Source of the DNA: Christensenella sp. UBA1242
GTDB lineage: Bacteria; Bacillota; Clostridia; Christensenellales; UBA1242
Length of the DNA stretch: 39,869 nt
NCBI GenBank assembly: GCA_002308915.1
Contig: DBWI01000007.1
Span: 1-39,869, forward strand
Reading direction: 5' to 3'
The translations under genes and the position numbers were made by a program. Each line of letters starts with the position of its first letter. The first letter of the stretch is position 1. Under the pieces are notes generated by a model. It had not been told where the DNA came from, did not search any database, and saw only the letters and a program-made list of their open reading frames with translations. Of this stretch, positions 32,857-39,869 are shown piece by piece.

Positions 32857-33948
32857 TTATTTTACTTCCTTTATTTTCTCCCAAGGGAATTCTTCTCTGC
32901 CAAAATGTCCAAATGCTGCTGTTTGTTTGTATATTGGTCTTTTTAATCCCAGTTCATTTATTGTATTGTCCAAACTGAAATCAAAGTTTTTGTCAACAAA
33001 ATTATTTATTTGTTGCATATCTACTTTATTTGTTCCAAAACATTCTATATAAATGGAAATTGGTTTTGGAAGTCCAATTGCAAACCCTACTTGAATCTCA
33101 CACTCATCAGCTAATTTGTGAGCAACAATATTTTTTGCAACATACCTTGCATAGTATGCTGCAGACCTATCAACTTTTGTTGCGTTTTTTGAACTAAAAC
33201 AACCGCCACCAACTCTACCAACTCCACCATATGTATCAACAACAATTTTTCGTCCAACACAACCACTATCACCAAAGCTTCCCCAAATTGTAAACTTCCC
33301 ACTTGGATTGATGATAAATTTGGTGTCATCTGTTTTTAATTGTTTATATTCTTCCAAAACAGGCTCAATAACATTTTGCATAATATCATTTTTTATCTGT
33401 TCGTTTTCTAATTCTTTTGCATGAGATACACTTACCAAAATAGTATCAATACCAATAGGCTTTTTATCTTCATAAACAATTGATACTTGACCTTTAGCAT
33501 CTGCAAAATACACATCTGTTGTTCGTCGGTATTCATCATACTTTTTCATCAGTTTGTGAGCTATTGTTATTGGAAGTGGCATATACTCTTTTGTATCACT
33601 GCATGCATAACCATAAACCATTCCTTGATCATTTGCACACAACTCGCTTTTTTCTACTGCTTGATTTATGTCTGGGCTTTGAATACTTATTTCTTTTACT
33701 ATTTTAAATTCATTTTTGTAGCCAATATCTTTTAACACTTCTCTTGCAATTCTTTCATAGTCAATTTTTGCATTTGTTGTTGCTTCTCCATAAATAAACA
33801 ACTTGTCATTCTTTATCGCACATTCAACTGCCATTTGACTATTCCCATCTTGTCTTAGTGCCTCATCCAAAAAACTGTCTGCCAAAACATCACATGTTTT
33901 GTCTGGATGACCAATATTAACACTTTCGCTTGTAACAATTTTTTTCAT
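32857..33948 (-). CDS. metK: S-adenosylmethionine synthetase
   Basis: Makes SAM from methionine and ATP. The 363-residue protein is shorter than the usual 380-400. Key motifs are recognisable but drifted: TSESVNIGHPDKTCD; NDQGMVYGYA where most have GDQGxMFGYA; IWGSFGDSGCVGRKIVVDTYGG where most have GGPxGDAGLTGRKI; and GGGCFSSKNATKVDRSAAY where most have GGGAFSGKDPTKVDRSAAY. The catalytic Lys and Asp positions appear kept. The frame stays open to 34035, but that region is the riboswitch, and AGGAG lies 8 nt before ATG 33948. The gene is controlled by a SAM-I riboswitch. Confidence 0.94.
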   Translation of the reverse strand: MKKIVTSESVNIGHPDKTCDVLADSFLDEALRQDGNSQMAVECAIKNDKLFIYGEATTNAKIDYERIAREVLKDIGYKNEFKIVKEISIQSPDINQAVEKSELCANDQGMVYGYACSDTKEYMPLPITIAHKLMKKYDEYRRTTDVYFADAKGQVSIVYEDKKPIGIDTILVSVSHAKELENEQIKNDIMQNVIEPVLEEYKQLKTDDTKFIINPSGKFTIWGSFGDSGCVGRKIVVDTYGGVGRVGGGCFSSKNATKVDRSAAYYARYVAKNIVAHKLADECEIQVGFAIGLPKPISIYIECFGTNKVDMQQINNFVDKNFDFSLDNTINELGLKRPIYKQTAAFGHFGREEFPWEKIKEVK

Positions 33949-33966
33949 TTGTTCTACTCCTAAAAT

Positions 33967-33987
33967 AAAAAATCCATCAAGCGATGG
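33967..33987 (-). terminator. Riboswitch expression-platform terminator of metK
   Basis: On the minus strand CCATC-GCTT-GATGG, then a T-run. The same CCATCGCT can instead pair with AGCGATGG just upstream, at the aptamer's 3' edge, forming the antiterminator. Confidence 0.85.
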
Positions 33988-34001
33988 AAAATTTATCTTA
34001 T

Positions 34002-34088
34002 TATACCATCGCTCAGCCATTAGCACCTTGCCCAAGCAGGTTGCTGTGTGGTCATTGGGGCTGTCCCTATCACACTCTTTATGGTATA
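34002..34088 (-). ncRNA. SAM-I (S-box) riboswitch aptamer
   Basis: On the minus strand P1 is formed by exact 8-bp arms TATACCAT (34088-34081) and ATGGTATA (34009-34002). Between them lie the S-box hallmarks in order: AAAGAG, GATAGGGACAGCCCCAATGA, CAGCAACC, GGGCAAGGTGCTAATGGCTG. SAM binding would stabilise P1, release the terminator and stop transcription before metK, giving feedback control. Confidence 0.92.
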
Positions 34089-34091
34089 TTT

Positions 34092-34120
34092 AATATATCA
34101 TATTTTTTTTGTTATGTCAC
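34092..34120 (-). promoter_or_regulatory. Promoter of the metK riboswitch transcript
   Basis: On the minus strand GTGACA (34120-34115), 17 nt, TATATT (34097-34092), so transcription starts just before the P1 stem. Confidence 0.7.
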
Positions 34121-34212
34121 TAGAAAATCTGTTGTTTTTTATAAAAATTAAAATTCTTTTTCTGTACATCTTTGAATGATGTTTTGCGTTTTTAATTTTA
34201 AGTTATGTAATA

Positions 34213-34243
34213 AAAAACTTCTTGGGATAGCCAAGAAGTTTTT
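34213..34243 (-). terminator. Terminator after the lipoprotein gene
   Basis: Exact 13-bp arms AAAAACTTCTTGG and CCAAGAAGTTTTT with a 5-nt loop. T-runs on both strands. Confidence 0.88.
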
Positions 34244-34272
34244 GCAAGTATTTTTTGTATAATTAATAAATA

Positions 34273-35301
34273 TTAATCAAAATCAAAGCCAAAGCCAAGT
34301 GATGTTGGTAAAACTGCACTTGGAATTGTTATTTCTGTAATTTTTGCTGTATATCCAGTTACATCAACTTCAATATCCCCTGCAGCATTTTCTACTGTCA
34401 AATCTGCATTCATTTCAAATTTGCCTTGTGAAAGTGTTTCCATTGACATTTTTTGTGAAGCTTTTCCAAACTCATTTCCATTTAATACAATATCTTTACC
34501 CATTGTCACAAGCATATTTGGCATAGATTCTGACTCGCTAATCGATGGTACAGTATATTCAACTGACATAGAAACTCTATCTCCATCTTTTGTCATTTTA
34601 CCAAGCAAAAGAATCATCAAAGATTCTTCACCATCACCAAAGAAGTATGAATTTTTAACAAGTTTGCTTATCTTTGTAAGATATCCATTAACTGCAGAAA
34701 TATATGCACTTCTGTTTGCAAAAGAATAATAGTTCTTTGAAACAACAGCATCAGCACTTCCAACTTGACTACTTGTGTATTCTGTTACATAGTAAACAAC
34801 ATTCCCTTCAACATCTTTTGTTCCAAGAACATAAGTTTTTGTAGTTGTTGTTGTTTTGTTTACTTCTTGAAGAACATCATCTCCATCTAATTCATAGCCT
34901 TTTTCTGTTGTTACATCTGTTGAAGTTACAGAAAGGTGAACGTCTTTAACAAGAGCATCTCCTTCTCCCCTTGATACATTCTTTACTGCAATTGTAACAT
35001 CACTTTTTCCATCGCTTGTGTTTGTGAATGTACCTTTTGTTGTTTGTTCTGCATCTTTGTCTGTTTTGTATTCAAGTTCTTTAACACTGCTTGAATTGGA
35101 TGTTGCATTAATTTTTAATGTTAAGTCTGCAAAATTATCATAGTTTTTGTGACTATCTTTATAATTGTCTGCTACAACAACCATAGCTCTTGATACTTCT
35201 TCAAGTGTTGCTTCAGATTCACAACCTGTGAGAAGTACTGGTGTGGCAACTGCTAATATGAGCGCCAAAAAAATACTTGCTATTTTTGAAAATTTTTTCA
35301 T
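34273..35301 (-). CDS. Putative lipoprotein of unknown function
   Basis: The 342-residue protein has a lipoprotein signal peptide: basic MKKFSK, a hydrophobic core, and lipobox LLTGC with the modified Cys at about residue 27. The mature part is Thr/Ser/Val/Asp-rich and beta-sheet-like, with repeated KxxTTKGT-type stretches and few aromatic residues, as in LolA/LppX- or DUF6612-like surface lipoproteins. I do not recognise the family with confidence. AGGAGG precedes ATG 35301; an upstream ATG-containing extension lacks a ribosome site and would hide the signal peptide. It is monocistronic. Confidence 0.78.
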   Translation of the reverse strand: MKKFSKIASIFLALILAVATPVLLTGCESEATLEEVSRAMVVVADNYKDSHKNYDNFADLTLKINATSNSSSVKELEYKTDKDAEQTTKGTFTNTSDGKSDVTIAVKNVSRGEGDALVKDVHLSVTSTDVTTEKGYELDGDDVLQEVNKTTTTTKTYVLGTKDVEGNVVYYVTEYTSSQVGSADAVVSKNYYSFANRSAYISAVNGYLTKISKLVKNSYFFGDGEESLMILLLGKMTKDGDRVSMSVEYTVPSISESESMPNMLVTMGKDIVLNGNEFGKASQKMSMETLSQGKFEMNADLTVENAAGDIEVDVTGYTAKITEITIPSAVLPTSLGFGFDFD

Positions 35302-35320
35302 AATTTTCCTCCTGTTAATT

Positions 35321-35349
35321 ATTTTAACACTATGATTTTTTTTATACAA
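35321..35349 (-). promoter_or_regulatory. Promoter of the lipoprotein gene
   Basis: On the minus strand TTGTAT (35349-35344), 17 nt, TAAAAT (35326-35321), shortly before an AGGAGG ribosome site. Confidence 0.6.
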
Positions 35350-35375
35350 CTTTATTTGAGTGAAAATAAGTTTTT

Positions 35376-36392
35376 TTATTCATATGATTTGACATAATTC
35401 GCATAAGCAGAATTAAAGTCATCTATAACACTTTGTGAATGAGTATTTCCGCAAATTCCATAATGAGTATCAAAATATTCAATCATGTAATCTGTAAACT
35501 TCTTTGCACCATTAGCATTCAAATGTGTGCCATCCGCCATATCTTTTTTTCTATCAAGTCCCATTTCATTTATCTTGCCTGGCCATTCAACATACTCGTA
35601 ATTGCTTTCTTTTTCTATTTTCTCTTTTGCAGTACGAAGCATATATATTTCGTGAAGATTTCCTTTTGTTAAAAATCTTGGAACCATTCCAAACACAAAA
35701 TTTATATTTGGATACTGTTTACAGGTTTCCAAAATTTTCTCAAGATAATTGATGCCATCTGCTGGTAAGTCCAAAATCATTTCAGGGTCAAGTGTTGCAT
35801 CATTCTTCCTTTCTGACACCATAAATTGTGGAAAAAAGCCTTTGTATTGAGTTTTTCCATGAAACAAAAATGCTGTATAAAAATCTGGGTTACGAAATTC
35901 ATTATGATTTTTGAATAATTCAATTCCGCTTTTGCCAACATCATTGTTTTCTGTATTCAAAAAAGCATACTTTTCTTTTAACATATTTCTAGCCGTTTCA
36001 TCTGGTACTGATTCGTAATAGTTTTTAACAAAATGTTCTTTTTGATCTTCACCTTGATATGTTAATCCAAACAAATCAATGTAAACAACTTTTGGAGATT
36101 GCAATCTTGCAATCTCATTTATTGCAATCATAATTATTTCTGGGTGTGTTGGTGCACTGTTAATACTATAACTTGTAACACCATACTTGTTCCATGCTTC
36201 CATTGTTGATATGCCATACTTAACAGTTGAATTACCAATAAATACCACATCTAATGAATTATTTTCTTCTGCATAAAACTTTCCATAAGAAGTATCGTAA
36301 TTGAATGGGACAAATACAAAAGTATTAAGTGCAACCAAAACAAAAAGTGCAAAAGAACAAAATGCAAATAATCTTATCCATTTATATCTCAT
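35376..36392 (-). CDS. DltD-like SGNH-fold membrane-anchored protein
   Basis: In Dlt pathways DltD completes transfer of D-Ala from the membrane O-acyltransferase to teichoic acid outside the cell. This 338-residue protein has one N-terminal TM anchor (about residues 8-28) and an SGNH-hydrolase-like outer domain: FIGNSTVKYGI (nucleophile Ser) near residue 53, and DGTHLNANGAKKF with the Asp-x2-His pair near residue 295. It is shorter than typical DltD and more like the SGNH partners that accompany MBOAT acyltransferases generally, so the acyl group might differ. Its start is 3 nt before the dltB-like stop codon. I see no clear terminator in 35302-35375. Confidence 0.78.
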   Translation of the reverse strand: MRYKWIRLFAFCSFALFVLVALNTFVFVPFNYDTSYGKFYAEENNSLDVVFIGNSTVKYGISTMEAWNKYGVTSYSINSAPTHPEIIMIAINEIARLQSPKVVYIDLFGLTYQGEDQKEHFVKNYYESVPDETARNMLKEKYAFLNTENNDVGKSGIELFKNHNEFRNPDFYTAFLFHGKTQYKGFFPQFMVSERKNDATLDPEMILDLPADGINYLEKILETCKQYPNINFVFGMVPRFLTKGNLHEIYMLRTAKEKIEKESNYEYVEWPGKINEMGLDRKKDMADGTHLNANGAKKFTDYMIEYFDTHYGICGNTHSQSVIDDFNSAYANYVKSYE

Positions 36393-36394
36393 AA

Positions 36395-37984
36395 CTAGAA
36401 CCCCACATATCCAAATTCAAATTTTGGTAATCCTTGCCCATAAAAACCTAACCAAACAATCAATACAATAAGTATAATAAGTAACACCCATTGAACAACC
36501 TTAGGCTTTTTGTTTAATTTTTCAATAAATGTTGTTTGTGGCTTTAATTCTTGGATTAAGTCAATAACAAACACAATTGCAGCACAAGCAAGAGCGGCAG
36601 CAAGTGTTGGATAACCGATAGTATTATTTAAAACTACAAATGTCCAATAGTTTACACCGTTAAACATGCTTGACAAGAACTCAAAAGTACCTGCAAGTGA
36701 ATTTGTTTCAAACAAAATCTTTCCAAAAGCAAGCAACATTAAAGTTCTAATATGTCTCCAAACTTTAAGCCACCAAACTTCTTTGTTTATCTTCAATTTT
36801 GCATACAACCAATTGAAAAGTGGTTCAAATATTATTCCAAGAATAATGATTGCACCAAAATATAGTCCCCAAAGAATGTAATTCCAACTTGCACCATGCC
36901 AAAGTCCTGTTAAAAACCAAACAATAATAAGCCCAAATATTGCAGGAATTTTGTTCGCATGTTTTTTGAATATTCTTTTTGACTTTTTACCAAGCCAAAG
37001 TGAAAATTTAGAAATGCTTAGTGGATAGAATATATAATCTTTGAACCAAGTTCCAAGTGTCATGTGCCATCTACGCCAATAATCATCAATTCCAACTGCA
37101 AAATATGGATGATTGAAGTTTTCTGGAAGTTTTATGCCCATACATTTTGAAATACCACAAGCAATATCCATATAGCCAGAAAAATCACAATAGTCTGCAA
37201 TGAAATAACTGAGAATAACTAATAATGCTTCAAATCCACTAATTTCACTTGGATTACCAAATGCGTAAGTTGTAAAAACCAAAAGACAATCTGCAACAAC
37301 CATCTTTTTGAAATATCCCCAAAGGACTCTTTTCATTCCATCAACAAAATCATCATAGTTAAAATCATGTCCTTCAAAAATACTATCCGCACTTTCGTTG
37401 TATCTAAGAATTGGTCCTTGCATAATCTTTGGGAAGAAAGACATAAACAAGAAGAACTTCAAAAAGTTTCTTTGTGCTGGATACTTTCCCCAATAAACAT
37501 CTGCAAGATATGCAATAGCTTGGAATGTGTAAAAAGATATTCCAAGTGGCAACAACCACTTAACTGTACTAAACTTAAAGTTTCCACCAAATAAGTCAAA
37601 AATTGCATTGATGTTTCCAATAAGAAAGTTTAGATACTTCATTACAACTAAAACAAGAACAATCGACAAAATACCGAGTACCAAAAGTGCTTTTCTTTTT
37701 TTCTTATTCTTTGCTTTTAGTATTTTTTTATCATCTTTGCTTATATCTGGATTTTGTTCAATAAAAAGCTTTTCTTTTGCTTTGTTCTTTTCCATTCCAA
37801 TACTTACAAAATAAACAGCAACAGAAGTGAAAGTAATAAAGAAAATTGATTTCCAACTACAAAGCAAATAAAAAACTACGCTGGCAATTAAAAGAACTGT
37901 CCAACGATATTTTTTGGGAAATAAAAAGTATAAAGGAAACAATACTGCCAAAAAGGCGACAAAATACAGTGAAGTAAAACCCAT
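36395..37984 (-). CDS. dltB: MBOAT O-acyltransferase (DltB-like)
   Basis: The 529-residue polytopic membrane protein of the MBOAT family accepts an acyl group from the carrier protein and passes it across the membrane. Signatures: YRWTVLLIASVVFYLLCSW at the start, KWLLPLGISFYTFQAIAYL, DDYWRRWHMTLGTWFKDYIFYPL, and WHGASWNYILWG containing the conserved His (about residue 362). The ATG at 37984 lies 1 nt after the dltC stop, with AGGAAAA as ribosome site. An earlier ATG (38017) lies within dltC and would spoil the hydrophobic N-terminus. It is long compared with classical DltB (about 400) and closer to PatA/AlgI-type length. Confidence 0.85.
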   Translation of the reverse strand: MGFTSLYFVAFLAVLFPLYFLFPKKYRWTVLLIASVVFYLLCSWKSIFFITFTSVAVYFVSIGMEKNKAKEKLFIEQNPDISKDDKKILKAKNKKKRKALLVLGILSIVLVLVVMKYLNFLIGNINAIFDLFGGNFKFSTVKWLLPLGISFYTFQAIAYLADVYWGKYPAQRNFLKFFLFMSFFPKIMQGPILRYNESADSIFEGHDFNYDDFVDGMKRVLWGYFKKMVVADCLLVFTTYAFGNPSEISGFEALLVILSYFIADYCDFSGYMDIACGISKCMGIKLPENFNHPYFAVGIDDYWRRWHMTLGTWFKDYIFYPLSISKFSLWLGKKSKRIFKKHANKIPAIFGLIIVWFLTGLWHGASWNYILWGLYFGAIIILGIIFEPLFNWLYAKLKINKEVWWLKVWRHIRTLMLLAFGKILFETNSLAGTFEFLSSMFNGVNYWTFVVLNNTIGYPTLAAALACAAIVFVIDLIQELKPQTTFIEKLNKKPKVVQWVLLIILIVLIVWLGFYGQGLPKFEFGYVGF

Positions 37985-37985
37985 A

Positions 37986-38225
37986 TTAGTTTTCCTGCAA
38001 CCTCTCAACCATAGCAACCAATCCTGCTACTGTATCAAAGTTTTCATAAGAAACTTCTTGTGGTGGTATTTCTATGTCAAATCTGTCACTAAGTTCTGCA
38101 ATAAGCATAACAATGTTAAGTGAATCAAGTGTCCCACCATGTACAAGTTCTGCAATGCTTTCAAAGTCATCAACTTCTGGATGCATGTCTTGTAAAATTT
38201 CCAAAATTTCTTCTTTTGTATTCAT
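37986..38225 (-). CDS. dltC: D-alanyl carrier protein-like acyl carrier (DltC)
   Basis: The 79-residue acyl carrier protein has Ser35 in GGTLDSLNIV as the 4'-phosphopantetheine site and the usual acidic helices on both sides. It carries the activated amino acid or acyl group from the DltA-like ligase to the MBOAT protein. AAGGAG precedes ATG 38225 and overlaps the dltA end, and the dltB-like start follows 1 nt after its stop, so the genes are tightly coupled. Confidence 0.88.
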   Translation of the reverse strand: MNTKEEILEILQDMHPEVDDFESIAELVHGGTLDSLNIVMLIAELSDRFDIEIPPQEVSYENFDTVAGLVAMVERLQEN

Positions 38226-38227
38226 AA

Positions 38228-39670
38228 TTACTCCTTAATCATTTGTTTTAATTTTGTTCTATCAATTTTTCCATTAAAATTAAGTGGAAGTTCATCCATA
38301 ATTTTAATTTTATTTGGCACCATGTATGGTGGCAATTTTGCTTTTAGGTCATTTATTATTGTTTTTAATTCATTATCAATTTGTTGATTAAATGTGACAA
38401 ATGCAACAATCTTGTCTGCTTCTGCATCAAACAAAACTGCACAATTTCCAACATAACTAAGAGCAACGACACTAAGCTCAATTTCTTGTAGTTCAATTCG
38501 ATACCCCATATGCTTTATTTGAAAATCTTTTCTTGTTGAAAATACAATGTCACCATCATCATTTATAAAAGCATAATCGCCTGTTTTAAGTATTTTTGTG
38601 TTATCTTTAATTTCAAAAACTTGATCATTCTTTTCTGGATCATTTACATATCCTATTGCAATTTGGTCGGATTCAACACAAATTTCGCCATCAATAAGAT
38701 ATACAACATTATTTGCAAGTGGTTTGCCAAGTGGAATAGCCTTTTCTTCATCAAGTTGCCCTTCAATAAATTTGTAAAGACATATACCCGCAATCTCAGT
38801 TGACCCATACAAGTTTACATATACAGCGTCAGGAAGTTCTTTAAGCCAAATGTTAAGATATTTTGGCATAAACACTTCACCAACAAAAAATACATACTTC
38901 AAAAACTTTGGTTTTAGATAATTGAATGTTTTTAGTCTAACAATAATTGTAAGTGCCGAAGGCACCCAACAAATATAGTTAATTTTGTTTTCGTTAAGAT
39001 ATTCAACAAGTTTTAGTGGTAAAGCAAAAAGTGATTTGTCTGGAAAATAAATTGTTGAAGAAGTTGCCAATGCCAAAAGAATATCTTTCATTGAAGCATC
39101 AAAGAAAAGTGGTGCTTGGTTCGCTATTCTTAAGTCTTTTTCAAAATTGAATGTTTCCAAAAAGTTTTCAATAAAAGCAATGGCATTTTTTTGAGTCTTC
39201 AAAACCCCTTTAGGCTTACCAGTTGAACCAGAAGTGTATATTGTGTAAAGCTTATTATTTTCGTTAAAATCATTTTTGAGTACTTCAATTGTTTTTTCAT
39301 CAACTGGTGTTTTGACTACTTCTTCATAATCAAAGTTTGTGACATTTGAAGATTTGTTGTTATCAAAACAAAGTTCATACTCAATGTTTGATGAATCAAC
39401 TATTGACTGAATTTTGTCATCTGCATATGCACCATTAACTGGTACAAAATAATTGTTAGAAAGTGCGATACCCAAAATTGAAAGAAGTGTTTTGCAGTTT
39501 CTTTCTGCCTTAACCATAATAGGTTTGTTTTTGATTCCTTTATTTGCAAAAAAACAAGCAATCTTTTTTACTTCTTCTTTTGCTTCAAGATATGTGAATT
39601 GACTTTGGTCATCAACACACATTGTTTTGTTGTCATTACATTTAAATAAAAATTCTACTATGTTTTTCAT
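38228..39670 (-). CDS. dltA: D-alanine-carrier protein ligase-like adenylating enzyme (DltA)
   Basis: Activates an amino acid (D-Ala in the classical pathway) as adenylate and loads it on the carrier protein. The 480-residue ANL-family enzyme has A3 YTSGSTGKPKGV, A5 NLYGSTEIAG, A7 ILKTGDYAF, A8 KHMGYRIELQEIE, and the A10 catalytic Lys in LNFNGKIDRTKL. Pocket segments (APLFFDASMKDI) differ from B. subtilis DltA (SFDLSVMDLYP type), so D-Ala specificity is likely but not certain. The frame is open to 39733, yet the promoter -10 box lies at 39705-39710, so ATG 39670 is the start, with only a weak GGAAAAA site. It is the first gene of the operon. Confidence 0.85.
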   Translation of the reverse strand: MKNIVEFLFKCNDNKTMCVDDQSQFTYLEAKEEVKKIACFFANKGIKNKPIMVKAERNCKTLLSILGIALSNNYFVPVNGAYADDKIQSIVDSSNIEYELCFDNNKSSNVTNFDYEEVVKTPVDEKTIEVLKNDFNENNKLYTIYTSGSTGKPKGVLKTQKNAIAFIENFLETFNFEKDLRIANQAPLFFDASMKDILLALATSSTIYFPDKSLFALPLKLVEYLNENKINYICWVPSALTIIVRLKTFNYLKPKFLKYVFFVGEVFMPKYLNIWLKELPDAVYVNLYGSTEIAGICLYKFIEGQLDEEKAIPLGKPLANNVVYLIDGEICVESDQIAIGYVNDPEKNDQVFEIKDNTKILKTGDYAFINDDGDIVFSTRKDFQIKHMGYRIELQEIELSVVALSYVGNCAVLFDAEADKIVAFVTFNQQIDNELKTIINDLKAKLPPYMVPNKIKIMDELPLNFNGKIDRTKLKQMIKE

Positions 39671-39682
39671 ATCTGTTTTTTC

Positions 39683-39697
39683 CAAACTCAAAGTTTG
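39683..39697 (-). promoter_or_regulatory. 5'-end hairpin of the dlt message
   Basis: CAAACT-CAA-AGTTTG is an exact 6-bp inverted repeat directly beside the promoter palindrome. With transcription starting near 39698 it would form a hairpin at the extreme 5' end of the mRNA, where it could stabilise the message or influence initiation. Confidence 0.45.
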
Positions 39698-39733
39698 CTC
39701 TGTTAGTATAACAGAGTATTTCAAAATTTGCAA
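39698..39733 (-). promoter_or_regulatory. dlt promoter with palindrome over the -10 box
   Basis: On the minus strand TTGCAA (39733-39728), 17 nt, TATACT (39710-39705). The -10 box lies in an exact 8-bp-arm palindrome, CTCTGTTA-GTA-TAACAGAG, at 39698-39716. Confidence 0.65.
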
Positions 39734-39796
39734 TAAAAAAGACTAATGAATTTATCAGTCATATATAGTTATGCCAAAATCAAAAATCTGGTTCAA

Positions 39797-39809
39797 TGAC
39801 ATGATGTCA
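39797..39809. repeat. 13-bp palindrome upstream of the dlt promoter
   Basis: TGACAT-G-ATGTCA is exact, 64 bp upstream of the dlt -35 box. It could be an operator for dlt or for a gene beyond the window end. The rest of 39734-39869 is AT-rich with no gene visible. Confidence 0.35.
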
Positions 39810-39869
39810 AAATTGATAAACAAAAATCGCTATTAATTAATCTGTTTTTTTATATTAAAAATAAATTAT

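Noticed and set aside
32699..32884. A 61-codon open frame bridging metK and rdgB on the minus strand.
   Set aside because: It would start with TTG inside metK, has no convincing ribosome site, overlaps both neighbours and shows no recognisable sequence. In DNA this AT-rich an open frame of this size can be chance.
33487..33735. Open frames antisense to metK and to other large genes.
   Set aside because: They lack ribosome sites, have Phe/Ile/Leu-rich low-complexity translations and mirror the codon pattern of the real gene on the opposite strand.
33949..34035. A longer metK start giving 29 extra N-terminal residues.
   Set aside because: The extension lies in the riboswitch terminator and aptamer and has no ribosome site. 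ATG 33948 has AGGAG and matches the family N-terminus.
1..39869. tRNA or rRNA genes, CRISPR arrays, insertion sequences, prophage or integration sites.
   Set aside because: I saw no cloverleaf-like GC-richer segment, spaced repeats, transposase, integrase or phage structural genes. Gene content is consistent with ordinary chromosome plus a surface-polysaccharide locus.

Overview
This 39.9 kb window is AT-rich throughout (roughly 30% G+C by eye). It uses the standard bacterial code: TGG for Trp, and TGA as a stop. It reads as chromosome of a low-G+C Firmicutes-type bacterium, probably an uncultured gut clostridium. Reasons for that guess are strong AGGAGG-type ribosome sites, consensus TTGACA/TATAAT promoters with 17-nt spacers, a SAM-I riboswitch, and a Dlt (D-alanylation) type operon. 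I saw no phage, IS, CRISPR, tRNA or rRNA sequence.

Layout. 1-5.4 kb, plus strand: thymidine kinase, a large solitary ABC exporter with a fused FtsX/MacB-type permease, and a HIT-Nudix fusion, each followed by a hairpin terminator. 5.4-8.4 kb, minus strand: a divergent UDG-superfamily protein, then a three-gene cassette (ADP-ribosylglycohydrolase, XRE-like unknown, VWA domain) that is a candidate uncharacterised system. 8.5-23.9 kb, minus strand: a surface-polysaccharide locus in two transcription units. It has nucleotide-sugar genes (UDP-Glc to UDP-GlcA to UDP-GalA), a flippase, a Stealth sugar-phosphate transferase, an initiating sugar-phosphate transferase, GT2, three Wzy/ligase-type membrane proteins (two fused to a glycosyltransferase), and a carrier-lipid set (UppS, PAP2, PF06695/VTT-like protein). 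24-30.1 kb, minus strand: asnA behind a transcription attenuator, a P-type ATPase, a processive-type GT2 and a membrane protein. 30.3-35.3 kb: a SIMPL-domain protein (plus strand), then on the minus strand two unknowns, rdgB, metK behind a SAM-I riboswitch, and a lipoprotein. 35.4-39.7 kb, minus strand: dltA-dltC-dltB-dltD-like operon.

Two results stand out. First, upstream of asnA there is a 16-codon leader ORF with six consecutive Asn codons (seven Asn in all), then a mutually exclusive antiterminator and terminator. This looks like classical ribosome-mediated attenuation for asparagine synthetase, where Firmicutes would more often use a T-box. Second, the two polymerase-glycosyltransferase fusion proteins appear reciprocally degenerate. 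One keeps the GT catalytic motifs but has lost the polymerase Arg/His pair; the other keeps the polymerase pair but has lost the GT motifs.

Much of the window serves the cell surface. The polysaccharide locus makes its own precursors and carrier lipid, and the Dlt operon would esterify anionic wall polymers. Promoters of these two regions share palindromes centred on the -10 element. All functions are inferred from motifs recognised by eye; no database search was possible.
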